62,954 nt of DNA. Source: Eubacteriales bacterium (GTDB taxonomy: Bacteria; Bacillota; Clostridia; Oscillospirales; Oscillospiraceae). Below the pieces are notes generated by a model. The model was not told the origin of the DNA. It did no database searches and saw only the letters and a program-made list of their open reading frames with translations. Positions 16,275 to 22,860 of this stretch are shown piece after piece. Every line of letters starts with the position of its first letter. The stretch's first letter is position 1. The stretch is taken from positions 1-62,954 of the forward strand of contig JAUNSH010000009.1 in NCBI GenBank assembly GCA_030539285.1, in the 5' to 3' direction. Position numbers and translations under genes: made by a program.

Positions 16275-16386
16275 ATTATATTTTACACTAGAACTAGTAC
16301 ATAGTCAATATGGGATTGTGTACTAAATCTAGTGCTCTAATTTGTGTATTTTTGTACTAGATTTAGTGCCTATCTTGTGGTATAAT
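16275..16386. promoter_or_regulatory. Divergent promoter region with three palindromic operators
   Basis: Three copies of GTACTAGWTYTAGTGC lie at 16285-16300 (inverted, slightly degenerate), 16320-16335 and 16354-16369, with starts 35 and 34 bp apart. The left copy abuts a minus-strand TATAAT (16275-16280); the right copy lies where the -35 of the plus-strand extended -10 TGGTATAAT (TATAAT 16381-16386) should be. This is the layout of a phage-type repressor switch. Confidence 0.85.
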
Positions 16387-16408
16387 CAAGTGCAAGGATG
16401 GTGATAGT

Positions 16409-16636
16409 ATGCCTATTGTGTACAATAAACTCTTTAACCTGTTAAAAGAGAAAAACAAAACTATGTATGATTTGCGAAAAGATAAAGTTATCGGAACCGC
16501 AACGCTGGAAAAAATGCGAAAGGGAATGGGTCATGTTGATACCCGTTCCATTGAAAGCCTTTGTGAATACTTAGATTGTCAGCCCGGCGATTTAATGGAG
16601 TATGTAAAAGAGGCGGATGTTCAGGAAACGGTGTGA
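16409..16636 (+). CDS. Small Xre-family (Cro/C1) repressor
   Basis: 75 aa, a single helix-turn-helix domain: MPIVYNKLFNLLKEKNKTMY, then LRKDKVIGTATLEKMRKG as recognition region and SIESLCEYLDCQPGDLMEYV, the HTH_26 type. It probably binds the three operators just upstream and controls both itself and the divergent 15903-16178 gene. It is one of only two plus-strand genes in the element. Confidence 0.88.
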   Translation: MPIVYNKLFNLLKEKNKTMYDLRKDKVIGTATLEKMRKGMGHVDTRSIESLCEYLDCQPGDLMEYVKEADVQETV

Positions 16637-16895
16637 TTGCTTTCGTGAACAAAATCACCCTTTGATTGAACAAAAACTCCCCGCTTCTGGAAGCTCCAAA
16701 AGTGGGGAGGAAATGAATTGTTAAATTGGACAGGCAGTGGGGGTATATTTCGGGATAAAAAATTTGTCAATCCTCCAATAGGGGTATAGTGTGGCTCACA
16801 CTCCCACCAAGAGTGATTTTCATTTGGGGAAACGGTTTTTACGCCTGTTCCCGCAAACACGCACCCAAGGCCGGGAGGCGAACAGCAACGGAGAA
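16637..16895. other. Intergenic stretch without a gene
   Basis: Contains an imperfect hairpin with CTCCCC (16677) and GGGGAG (16704) that could slow transcripts leaving the Xre gene, but no T run. Nothing else recognised. Confidence 0.5.
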
Positions 16896-17318
16896 TCACA
16901 GGAACTGCTTCAGAACTTCTCTGGCATCCACCGCATTCACATCCCACTTGCGCCAATTTTCTGCTTTTGGAATCTGCGTATTCAGCACGGGGCGGTACTA
17001 TCGGATGTATTCGCCCTCTTTGCTGCCGATTTCTTCCTCGACTTCCGCATACCTTTTTCTTTTGGCATCGTAAAGCACATCAAAGTCAATGCGGTGTCCC
17101 TTGCGCTGGGCTTCTGCCAGAAGTCGGTATTTCTTTTCAGAGCCGGTGCGGATTCCCACATAATGCTACGCTACACGCACCAGCATATTTTCGCTCTTGC
17201 CTATGTATACAATCTACCCATCCAGCTTGATGCAGTAAATGCCCGGATGCTCGTACTTTGGGGCAAGTCCCCTGCGGCGCAGCATGGCGCAAGCATTTTC
17301 TTCATAGGTATTTGGCAT
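16896..17318 (-). pseudogene. GIY-YIG endonuclease interrupted by three in-frame TAG codons
   Basis: 140 codons plus TGA in one uninterrupted frame apart from amber codons at positions 35, 51 and 107 (17214-17216, 17166-17168, 16998-17000). Visible nuclease motifs: GIYCIKLDG, VYIGKS (the YIG), Arg 48, and Glu in KEGEYIR. Downstream NTQIPKAENWRKWDVNAVD is intact. GGGGGTG and an ATG at 17318 are good. No insertion or deletion is present. It is either recoded (amber read as an amino acid, likely Gln at 51) or a young pseudogene with three point mutations. An 18-bp palindrome and a TATAAT lie upstream. Confidence 0.75.
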
Positions 17319-17331
17319 TTCTTCACCCCCT

Positions 17332-17349
17332 TTGAAAGTGAACTTTCAA
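17332..17349. promoter_or_regulatory. Palindromic operator upstream of the GIY-YIG gene
   Basis: TTGAAAGTTCACTTTCAA on the minus strand, between a minus-strand TATAAT (17376-17381) and the ribosome site of the GIY-YIG gene. One base differs from the site in front of the WYL gene, which suggests the WYL protein controls both. Confidence 0.65.
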
Positions 17350-17458
17350 TTTGTTATCTCTTAATCCTTACATATATATTATACAATATTTTTTAATTAA
17401 AATCAAAATAGACCGTTTATCTGGCGTTTTCTGAACTTTTCCAGAAGAAAACAGAAAA

Positions 17459-17520
17459 AGCGGCAGCCCGCCTCACGATGCCCCTTGCTGGGTTACATAA
17501 TCGTGTAGCGGGCTGCCGCC
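17459..17520. terminator. Long bidirectional terminator hairpin
   Basis: GCGGCAGCCCGC pairs with GCGGGCTGCCGC, extended by CACGAT/ATCGTG. T-rich tails lie on both sides. It closes the minus-strand transcript of the 17525-20086 genes. Confidence 0.85.
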
Positions 17521-17524
17521 TCTT

Positions 17525-17731
17525 TTATTTCCAGTCCTTAAACAAATCCTTCATCGCCGCATCCAGTGCAACTTGAAGCTCTTTTTCCAATTTTTTATCT
17601 CCCCGCTTCTGGGAGTTATCGTATATCTGCCGGGAAGCTGCCCCCATTATCTCATAGGGTGTGTAGCCATCCAGATACATGGTGGGGTAGTAGTCTGGGA
17701 TATATCTTCCGAATTGTTCTAACATTGTCAT
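17525..17731 (-). CDS. Small protein of unknown function
   Basis: 68 aa: MTMLEQFGRYIPDYYPTMYL followed by a charged helical tail ending KDLFKDWK. The motif DGYTPYEIMGAASRQIYDN resembles short proteins next to replication genes in clostridial elements, but no function is known to me. AAGGAG 9 bp upstream supports ATG 17731. It is the last gene of the leftward transcript before the terminator and is separated from the winged-helix gene by a 66-bp dyad. Confidence 0.7.
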   Translation of the reverse strand: MTMLEQFGRYIPDYYPTMYLDGYTPYEIMGAASRQIYDNSQKRGDKKLEKELQVALDAAMKDLFKDWK

Positions 17732-17770
17732 CTTTTGGATTCTCCTTCGTCTGAATAATACAAATAAATT

Positions 17771-17836
17771 AGTCGTTTTTCCATGAGCATAGCCGACGAA
17801 GGAGGCGTATGCGGTTAATGGAAACAACGACTAATC
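17771..17836. repeat. 66-bp imperfect dyad between the winged-helix gene and the 68-aa gene
   Basis: ATTAGTCGTTTTTCCAT at the left is inverted as ATGGAAACAACGACTAAT at the right, with GCATA/GTATG inside. Position directly downstream of the replication-type gene makes a replication origin, a nick site or an RNA structure possible. No T run follows, so it is not a standard terminator. Confidence 0.6.
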
Positions 17837-17887
17837 ATCTGTTCATTATTACTTGAAGAAGATAGAGGGAAGACTGATTTGATTTGC

Positions 17888-18370
17888 TTAAAATATAAAC
17901 TCAGCACTATTTATATTTTTATCTATCAAATTATCTGTATTATTATATATTTCTTTACTGCCTTGCGAAGTTACCAGTCTGCCTCGCAAATCATCGTTTC
18001 CGTCCGGCAAACTGTTCAGTTCGCAAGGCGAAACCGCTTCCTTATCTTCTTTTCTCTTGGGGACTTCGTAGAAGTCATAAACATTGCTGTTCTCTTTGCG
18101 AGGAACAAGGTAGCCCTTCTCTATCATCAGGTTCACATACTTGTGATAGGAGGTTTTCTTTATCCCGGCCTCCCGTTCCGCTGCCTCTTGGGACAGAGCA
18201 AAATCAAAGCCATCCCTGTTTCCAGCGATGTAGAGATAGAGCTGTAACCCATACGGCCCCAAATCCTTATTGGCAGCATACCAATTATCTTTGCTGATTT
18301 GGAGGAAGTTTTTATCGCACTTCTGGCGATTCACATGAACCACTTTCTGGTTCGGCACGGTGTTCGGCAT
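17888..18370 (-). CDS. Winged-helix, replication-initiator-like protein
   Basis: 160 aa. MPNTVPNQKVVHVNRQKCDK is followed by FLQISKDNWYAANKDLGPYG and a winged-helix core (LSQEAAEREAGIKKTSYHKYVNLMIEKGYL, about residues 58-90), then a charged tail. Similar proteins are common in clostridial prophages and integrative elements and resemble DnaD/RepA N-domain folds; a role in element replication is inference. AGGAGGGGGAG upstream of ATG 18370. It lies 14 bp after the 155-aa paralog, in the same transcript. Confidence 0.75.
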   Translation of the reverse strand: MPNTVPNQKVVHVNRQKCDKNFLQISKDNWYAANKDLGPYGLQLYLYIAGNRDGFDFALSQEAAEREAGIKKTSYHKYVNLMIEKGYLVPRKENSNVYDFYEVPKRKEDKEAVSPCELNSLPDGNDDLRGRLVTSQGSKEIYNNTDNLIDKNINSAEFIF

Positions 18371-18384
18371 AGCTCCCCCTCCTG

Positions 18385-18852
18385 TTAGCCCACTTTGGGC
18401 ATCTTCTGCTTGTACTCTTGGATATCAGGAGCCTTTTTGGGAACTACAGTCAGCTTCCCATCATTGAGCATAACCGCTTTCTTATAGTCGGGGAACTGCG
18501 CTTTGAACCAGTCGCATACATACTTGTAAGGGCTTGCCAGAGCAACGGACGCAGCCTTGACAGTTTCAAACACTTCCAGCAGCTCTTCTGCGTTCTCGTA
18601 GACCCGAATGTGCTTTTCCATGTTCTCATAGGTCAAACGGTGGTTCGCCTTGGCGGTGGTCTGCACACGCCCGGAGACAACAACCTCCTTCATGCCGGGG
18701 AAGTCGCTGCGAATATTCTTCAGGAGGGTGTTTTCCTTTGTGCCATACTTGGCAGCGGCAGCCGCAAACTTGTAATTCATAATGACGGTGTTGGTGTCAA
18801 ACAGAATCTTGTAGCCCTCACGACCGGGCTTTACCATAGAAGTGTTAGCCAT
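18385..18852 (-). CDS. Paralog family member 1, function unknown
   Basis: 155 aa. It shares its plan with the proteins at 18879-19382 and 19739-20086: an N-terminal segment with Ala-rich helix and KYGTKENTLLKNIRSDFPGM, a central LTYENMEKHIRVYENAEELL helix pair, and a C-terminal SPYKYVCDWFKAQFPDYKKA block. No catalytic motif, signal or membrane segment. ATG 18852 has AAGGTG 6 bp upstream; a GTG at 18861 is less well placed. It follows member 2 by 26 bp, in the same transcript. Confidence 0.8.
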   Translation of the reverse strand: MANTSMVKPGREGYKILFDTNTVIMNYKFAAAAAKYGTKENTLLKNIRSDFPGMKEVVVSGRVQTTAKANHRLTYENMEKHIRVYENAEELLEVFETVKAASVALASPYKYVCDWFKAQFPDYKKAVMLNDGKLTVVPKKAPDIQEYKQKMPKVG

Positions 18853-18878
18853 TGTATTCACCTTTCCTTTCTTCTGGA

Positions 18879-19382
18879 TTACATTCCAGAGACAAAATCA
18901 TATTCAGCTTCCTCGGTGTCCTCTGCCTCAATGACGGCAGAGGACTTGACCACGGCGAAGATGTTCTGCTTCTGGGCTTCCTTCTGGGCTTCTGCCTCAA
19001 AGAACGCCTTGTAGCTGTCGTAGTTCTCAAAGGTCTTCCTGAACCATGCCAGAACGCAGCGGTAGGGGTTGGTCTGAACCTTGGACAGCGCAATCTGCTT
19101 CTTAAACTCTACCATCAGGGCAGCGGCATCGTCCTGTTCCCGGATGTAGATTGCCATGTTCTCATAGGTCATGTTCTTGGTGGAGGTCTTCTTGTCGGGG
19201 TTCTTCTTGATGGTCTTGGTCACCATCTCAGCGGCGGGACAGTCCAGACGGATTTCCTTCCACATCTTGTATTCGGGTGTGCCGAAGATACGGGCGTTCT
19301 TGGCGAACTCCTTAGTCACCAGAACATGGGTGTCATCAACGAAACGGGGGGCGTTCTTCTTAGCAGCAGTAGTGGTCTTCAT
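18879..19382 (-). CDS. Paralog family member 2, function unknown
   Basis: 167 aa. N-terminal basic tail (MKTTTAAKKNAPRF), then VLVTKEFAKNARIFGTPEYK and EIRLDCPAAEMVTKT, the central MTYENMAIYIREQDDAAALM block, TNPYRCVLAWFRKTFENYDS, and an acidic C-terminus. Aligns by eye with members 1 and 3 along their whole shared length. Its transcript starts at a promoter of the TGGTANRTTTNTGTTCC class and has a leader of about 55 nt. A cytosolic DNA- or protein-binding role is possible but unproven. Confidence 0.82.
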   Translation of the reverse strand: MKTTTAAKKNAPRFVDDTHVLVTKEFAKNARIFGTPEYKMWKEIRLDCPAAEMVTKTIKKNPDKKTSTKNMTYENMAIYIREQDDAAALMVEFKKQIALSKVQTNPYRCVLAWFRKTFENYDSYKAFFEAEAQKEAQKQNIFAVVKSSAVIEAEDTEEAEYDFVSGM

Positions 19383-19442
19383 AGTAATTTCTCCATTCTC
19401 ATTTTTTATTTGTGGGGGTATGTTCCCCTGTTTTCTGAGGCT

Positions 19443-19486
19443 ATTATATCATTCGTGTTCTTTTAACATGGAACATAAATGTACCA
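19443..19486 (-). promoter_or_regulatory. Element promoter P1 (activator-type)
   Basis: On the minus strand TGGTACATTTATGTTCC (19470-19486), 19 bp, GATATAAT (19443-19450). There is no TTGACA-like box at -35. From the -10 onward 31 bp (19422-19452) are identical to the P2 region at 20124-20154. It drives members 2 and 1 and the winged-helix gene. Confidence 0.82.
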
Positions 19487-19503
19487 TTTGAAAAAGAACC
19501 ATG

Positions 19504-19686
19504 TCAGATGATTGTTTCGTTGAAGGTGGGATAGCGGTTCTTATACTCGAAGTATATCTGCGCTTCGGGACTGGCAAGCTGATAGGATTTCTCCTTGATT
19601 GTTTTGGGAATAAACAATGTATTTCGGCTAATGTCAGCCAGAATAGCAAGTACTCGCATTTCATTCTTCTCAATAGGCATTTTCAT
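19504..19686 (-). CDS. Small protein of unknown function
   Basis: 60 aa: MKMPIEKNEMRVLAILADIS, then NTLFIPKTIKEKSYQLASPE and a tail with aromatic residues (AQIYFEYKNRYPTF). No family recognised. AAGGAG 9 bp before ATG 19686 and a dedicated promoter (P3) of the element class make it a real gene. The N-terminal helix resembles winged-helix starts, which is only a suggestion. Confidence 0.7.
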   Translation of the reverse strand: MKMPIEKNEMRVLAILADISRNTLFIPKTIKEKSYQLASPEAQIYFEYKNRYPTFNETII

Positions 19687-19732
19687 TTTGGTAATCTCCT
19701 TTGTGATTTAGGTTTCTGTTCTTTACATTGAT

Positions 19733-19776
19733 ATTTTATCAAGCGGCTTCGTTTAGGGTGGAACAAAAATCTACCA
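19733..19776 (-). promoter_or_regulatory. Element promoter P3 (activator-type)
   Basis: On the minus strand TGGTAGATTTTTGTTCC (19760-19776), 19 bp, GATAAAAT (19733-19740). It overlaps the last codons of paralog member 3 and precedes the 60-aa gene. The leader differs from those of P1 and P2. Confidence 0.75.
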
Positions 19777-20086
19777 CTCCACTATACTCGGCAAATTCGC
19801 CTCTGAACCACTTGCTGGCGGCAGGATAGCCGAACTGAGAGCGCACAGACAAGAATGCTTCCATTCTTTCGGGGGCGTGCTGGGCAATGTACTGCTCCAT
19901 ACTGGCATAGGACAGACCACGATTAGCGTTGTAGATAACATGGGGCTGCTTGACTGTAACCATAAATTCAGGGAGGTCACGCATGATACGGATAAGCTGC
20001 TCGTATTCTCTGGTGTTGGGACGACTTGCCAGCTTCATTTCCTTTGCTGTCAGAACAATGCGCTTGCTTACAAACTCGATTTTCAT
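19739..20086 (-). CDS. Paralog family member 3, function unknown
   Basis: 115 aa, the shortest member. MKIEFVSKRIVLTAKEMKLA, RPNTREYEQLIRIMRDLPEF, LSYASMEQYIAQHAPERMEA and YPAASKWFRGEFAEYSGVVD follow the same order as the blocks in members 1 and 2. It lacks their C-terminal tails. The start at 20086 is supported by GAGGTT upstream and by its position behind promoter P2. Its last codons contain the P3 motif. Confidence 0.8.
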   Translation of the reverse strand: MKIEFVSKRIVLTAKEMKLASRPNTREYEQLIRIMRDLPEFMVTVKQPHVIYNANRGLSYASMEQYIAQHAPERMEAFLSVRSQFGYPAASKWFRGEFAEYSGVVDFCSTLNEAA

Positions 20087-20145
20087 AATGTTAACCTCAT
20101 TTCGTTTTATTTTCGGGGTTTTGTGTTCCCCTGTTTTCTGAGGCT

Positions 20146-20189
20146 ATTATATCAAACGCCTTTGGTGGGTTAGGAACATAAACATACCA
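20146..20189 (-). promoter_or_regulatory. Element promoter P2 (activator-type)
   Basis: On the minus strand TGGTATGTTTATGTTCC (20173-20189), 19 bp, GATATAAT (20146-20153). Same architecture as P1 and P3. It lies just after the terminator of the integrase gene, so it starts a new unit. Confidence 0.82.
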
Positions 20190-20207
20190 TCAAAGAAAAC
20201 AGACAAA

Positions 20208-20241
20208 AGAAAAATGCAGCCCCGTGATGGAGCTGCATCAT
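20208..20241 (-). terminator. Terminator of the integrase transcript
   Basis: On the minus strand ATGCAGC...GCTGCAT with a T-rich tail (TTTTTCTTTT). Confidence 0.75.
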
Positions 20242-20328
20242 GCTCGGTGAAAGGAGCGGGTGGCGACTGGTATGAAGTGCTTCAGAGCGGCGTTCACGCA
20301 CGACTATCACTTAGCTCTTGAAGACTAT

Positions 20329-20382
20329 AAAGTTGATGATACTGACTGTAGAGTTCTTGAAAGTTGATGGTAGTTGATGATT
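20329..20382. repeat. AAAGTTGATGAT repeats downstream of integrase 1
   Basis: Three plus-strand copies (20329, 20359, 20371) of AAGTTGATGRT lie within 54 bp of the integrase stop. Two inverted copies sit near the left end (13256-13295). Candidate accessory-factor or integrase arm sites. Confidence 0.55.
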
Positions 20383-20411
20383 TAGAACGATTGAGTGGAG
20401 TTTACGTCATC

Positions 20412-21671
20412 TTAGTACATATTCTCAATGACGGCGTTGCCTTTCTCTCGCAGAGCATCTGTCAAGTGTTGATAGATATTCATGGTTACATCAATCTTTT
20501 TATGTCCCAGCCGCCGCTGTACATACTTCAAGGGCGCACCGTTTTCTACCAGCATGGTTGCGTGCGTATGTCTCAAACTATGGAAATCGAACTCTGGCAA
20601 GTGAAGCTGTTCATGGATAATCTGTGTTGTGTACTGCATCGTTCTCAAATTGATGTATTCCCCGTTCTCCCGTCTGCAAACAAAGTCCACCTCTTTGTCT
20701 ATTGGATTTTCTGTGATTCGCTTGCTGGAATCTTCATAATAATGCTTGTATCTCTCAGCAAAATACGCAGCCGCCCGCACTTGTCTGTCCCGTTCTCTCC
20801 ATAGCAAATCAGTCAATACACTATCCATATCGATTGTGCGGTTTGAATCACACTTTGGCGCAGAAAAATACCAAAAGCCGGATTCGGCGTATTTGCTGCC
20901 GTTGGTTCTTTGCTTTTCTTCCTTGCTTCTGGGAAACTGCTTCCACTGGATTTGCTTGGAGACAGTAAGCTTTTTGTTCTCCAAATCAATGTCATCCCAA
21001 GTCAATGCGTACACTTCGCCAATCCTCAGTCCGCAGCGATAACCAATCATCATGGGAATATAGGATGAACTACCTTCTGGAAATCTTTCAAAAATGCGGT
21101 TCATCGTATCTTTGGGAAGATAACTGTGGGGGTCTGACCTTGTTGGAACAGCATTCAGTTCGCACCGTGGAATCCTAAGATTATGGGCGGGAGATAGCTG
21201 AATCAAACCGCAATTCACCGCATAAGTCATGGATTTGGAAATGATACCCCGCAATGTGCTGAGGGTGTTTTTTGAATAACCATCATTGTATTTGTCCTGA
21301 AGGAATTTCTGAAGTCGTTCCCTGTTTAGCCGCCTTACCTGATAAGAACCAAGTTCAGGCTTGATGTGGATTCTGATTCTCTTCCTGTAATTCAGAAGGG
21401 TTGTTTCCTTCAGATTGTACTTGCATTCCTTTTCCATCCATTCGTCCAGAAAATCAGCATAACTGATATCGGACGGTCTTTCCGACAAACCGCACAGGCA
21501 ATATCGCTTCCATGCTTCAATACCAGCTTGTCTGGCTTCCTCTTCGGACAGGAATCCTCCTTTGCTGAGCCACTTACGTTCGCCTCCTACTGGTGCTGTT
21601 TCAAAGCGGTACTCGTAGGTTTTTCCATGCTTCACTGACTTGCGTTCCCTGATTCGTACTTCCTCAAACAT
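20412..21671 (-). CDS. Tyrosine integrase of the element
   Basis: 419 aa. N-terminal arm-binding domain (YEYRFETAPVGGERKWLSKG, about 15-60), core-binding domain (YADFLDEWMEKECKYNLKET), and catalytic domain with Arg in YRCGLRIGEVYAL, HSLRHTHATML, His in LGHKKID and nucleophile Tyr in MNIYQHLTD. This is the Tn916/phage Int class. GGAGG 6 bp before ATG 21671. It lies 188 bp from the right att repeat and presumably catalyses insertion into and excision from the GGGtGRT gene end. Confidence 0.94.
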   Translation of the reverse strand: MFEEVRIRERKSVKHGKTYEYRFETAPVGGERKWLSKGGFLSEEEARQAGIEAWKRYCLCGLSERPSDISYADFLDEWMEKECKYNLKETTLLNYRKRIRIHIKPELGSYQVRRLNRERLQKFLQDKYNDGYSKNTLSTLRGIISKSMTYAVNCGLIQLSPAHNLRIPRCELNAVPTRSDPHSYLPKDTMNRIFERFPEGSSSYIPMMIGYRCGLRIGEVYALTWDDIDLENKKLTVSKQIQWKQFPRSKEEKQRTNGSKYAESGFWYFSAPKCDSNRTIDMDSVLTDLLWRERDRQVRAAAYFAERYKHYYEDSSKRITENPIDKEVDFVCRRENGEYINLRTMQYTTQIIHEQLHLPEFDFHSLRHTHATMLVENGAPLKYVQRRLGHKKIDVTMNIYQHLTDALREKGNAVIENMY

Positions 21672-21708
21672 ACTAATCCTCCATCTGTCCCAGCCTTCCA
21701 CCTGCTAT

Positions 21709-21743
21709 GTGTGGACGATTGTGGACGAAAATTTTTTGTCCAC
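21709..21743. repeat. Integrase arm-type site candidate, right end
   Basis: TGTGGAC twice, then GAAAATTTTTTGTCCAC, nearly identical to the block at 13140-13175. Confidence 0.7.
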
Positions 21744-21783
21744 GGAAAAACGGTTGTTTGGGGAAATAGCAAGGCAATTAGAG

Positions 21784-21821
21784 CGCAAAAAAATGCTCCC
21801 AACCAAGCGGTCAGGAGCATT
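21784..21821 (-). terminator. Terminator after the GGGtGRT gene
   Basis: On the minus strand AATGCTCC...GGAGCATT followed by seven T. It is supplied by the element, because it lies inside the att repeats. Confidence 0.85.
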
Positions 21822-21843
21822 TTCATGCTATATTTTGAAGAAA

Positions 21844-22845
21844 TTAGCCCTTCAGGCTTTCCTCAACAGCGACAGCCACGGAAACGGTCATACCGACCAT
21901 GGGGTTGTTGCCGGCGCCCAGGAAGCCCATCATTTCCACGTGGGCGGGGACGGAGGAGGAACCGGCGAACTGGGCGTCGCTGTGCATACGGCCCATGGTG
22001 TCGGTCATGCCGTAGGAAGCGGGGCCGGCTGCCATGTTGTCGGGGTGCAGGGTACGGCCCGTGCCGCCGCCGGAGGCCACGGAGAAGTACTTCTTGCCCT
22101 GCTCGATGCACTCCTTCTTGTAGGTGCCGGCAACGGGGTGCTGGAAGCGGGTGGGGTTGGTAGAGTTGCCGGTGATGGAAACGTCCACGCCCTCGTGGTG
22201 CATGATGGCAACGCCCTCGCGGACATCGTCAGCACCGTAGCAGCGGACAGCGGCCCGCTCGCCGTCGGAGTACTTGTACTCCTTGACGATGGTCAGCTCG
22301 CTGGTGTAGTAGTCGAACTTGGTCTGCACATAGGTGAAGCCGTTGATCCGGGAGATGATCTGAGCGGCGTCCTTGCCCAGGCCGTTCAGGATGACCCGCA
22401 GGGGCTCCTTACGGGCCTTGTTGGCGGAGCGGGCGATGCCGATAGCGCCCTCGGCGGCGGCGAAGGACTCGTGGCCGGCCAGGAAGGCGAAGCACTTGGT
22501 CTCGTCCCGCAGCAGCATAGCGCCCAGGTTGCCGTGGCCTAGGCCAACCTTGCGGTCCTCAGCGACGGAGCCGGGGATGCAGAAGGCCTGCAGGCCGATG
22601 CCGATGGCCTCAGCGGCCTCAGCGGCGGTCTTGACACCCTTCTTCAGAGCGATGGCGGCGCCCATGCAGTAGGCCCAAGCCACGTCCTCGAAGCAGATGG
22701 GCTGAATGCCCTTGACGATCTCGTAGGGATCGAAGCCCTTGGCCTGGCAGATCTCGCGGCACTCCTCAACGGAAGCAAGGCCATACTGAGCCAGAACGCC
22801 GTTGATCTTGTCGATTTTTCTTTCGTAACCTTCAAACAAAGCCAT
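21844..22845 (-). CDS. GGGtGRT protein
   Basis: 333 aa. Contains the family-naming motif SGGGTGRTLHPDNMAAGPAS near residue 264, with GHGNLGAMLLRDETKCFAFL and GNSTNPTRFQHPVAGTYKKE. The family is found in anaerobes next to NifU-like scaffold proteins, as here, and its function is not established; a role in Fe-S or sulfur handling is inferred from context. The last codons come from the integrated element. ATG 22845 follows GAGGAGG. It is 15 bp downstream of its partner gene in one transcript. Confidence 0.93.
   Translation of the reverse strand: MALFEGYERKIDKINGVLAQYGLASVEECREICQAKGFDPYEIVKGIQPICFEDVAWAYCMGAAIALKKGVKTAAEAAEAIGIGLQAFCIPGSVAEDRKVGLGHGNLGAMLLRDETKCFAFLAGHESFAAAEGAIGIARSANKARKEPLRVILNGLGKDAAQIISRINGFTYVQTKFDYYTSELTIVKEYKYSDGERAAVRCYGADDVREGVAIMHHEGVDVSITGNSTNPTRFQHPVAGTYKKECIEQGKKYFSVASGGGTGRTLHPDNMAAGPASYGMTDTMGRMHSDAQFAGSSSVPAHVEMMGFLGAGNNPMVGMTVSVAVAVEESLKG
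21859..21927. mobile_element. Right attachment repeat (attR) inside the GGGtGRT gene
   Basis: Matches 12972-13040 with three mismatches, all leaving the encoded protein unchanged. The identical 32-bp core (21881-21912) is where strand exchange most likely occurs. Confidence 0.93.
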
Positions 22846-22860
22846 CTTAGCGTCCTCCTC

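Larger units (their letters stand above)
12972..21927. mobile_element. Integrative element inserted at the 3' end of the GGGtGRT gene
   Basis: About 8.8 kb bounded by the two 69-bp repeats, with a tyrosine integrase next to the right one, lower GC than the flanks, and genes mostly on the minus strand. The insertion replaces the last codons of the target gene with an element-supplied version, leaving it functional. No relaxase, coupling protein, terminase or capsid gene is visible, so it is probably a mobilizable or satellite-type island, or a decayed conjugative element. Confidence 0.88.

Noticed and set aside
16791-17396. Plus-strand open frame of 201 codons across the GIY-YIG region
   Set aside because: The minus strand gives clear nuclease motifs; the plus frame has none and is open because it opposes a coding frame.
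12972-21927. Conjugative or phage genome
   Set aside because: No relaxase, coupling ATPase, VirB4, terminase, portal or capsid could be seen, so only a neutral integrative-element label is used.
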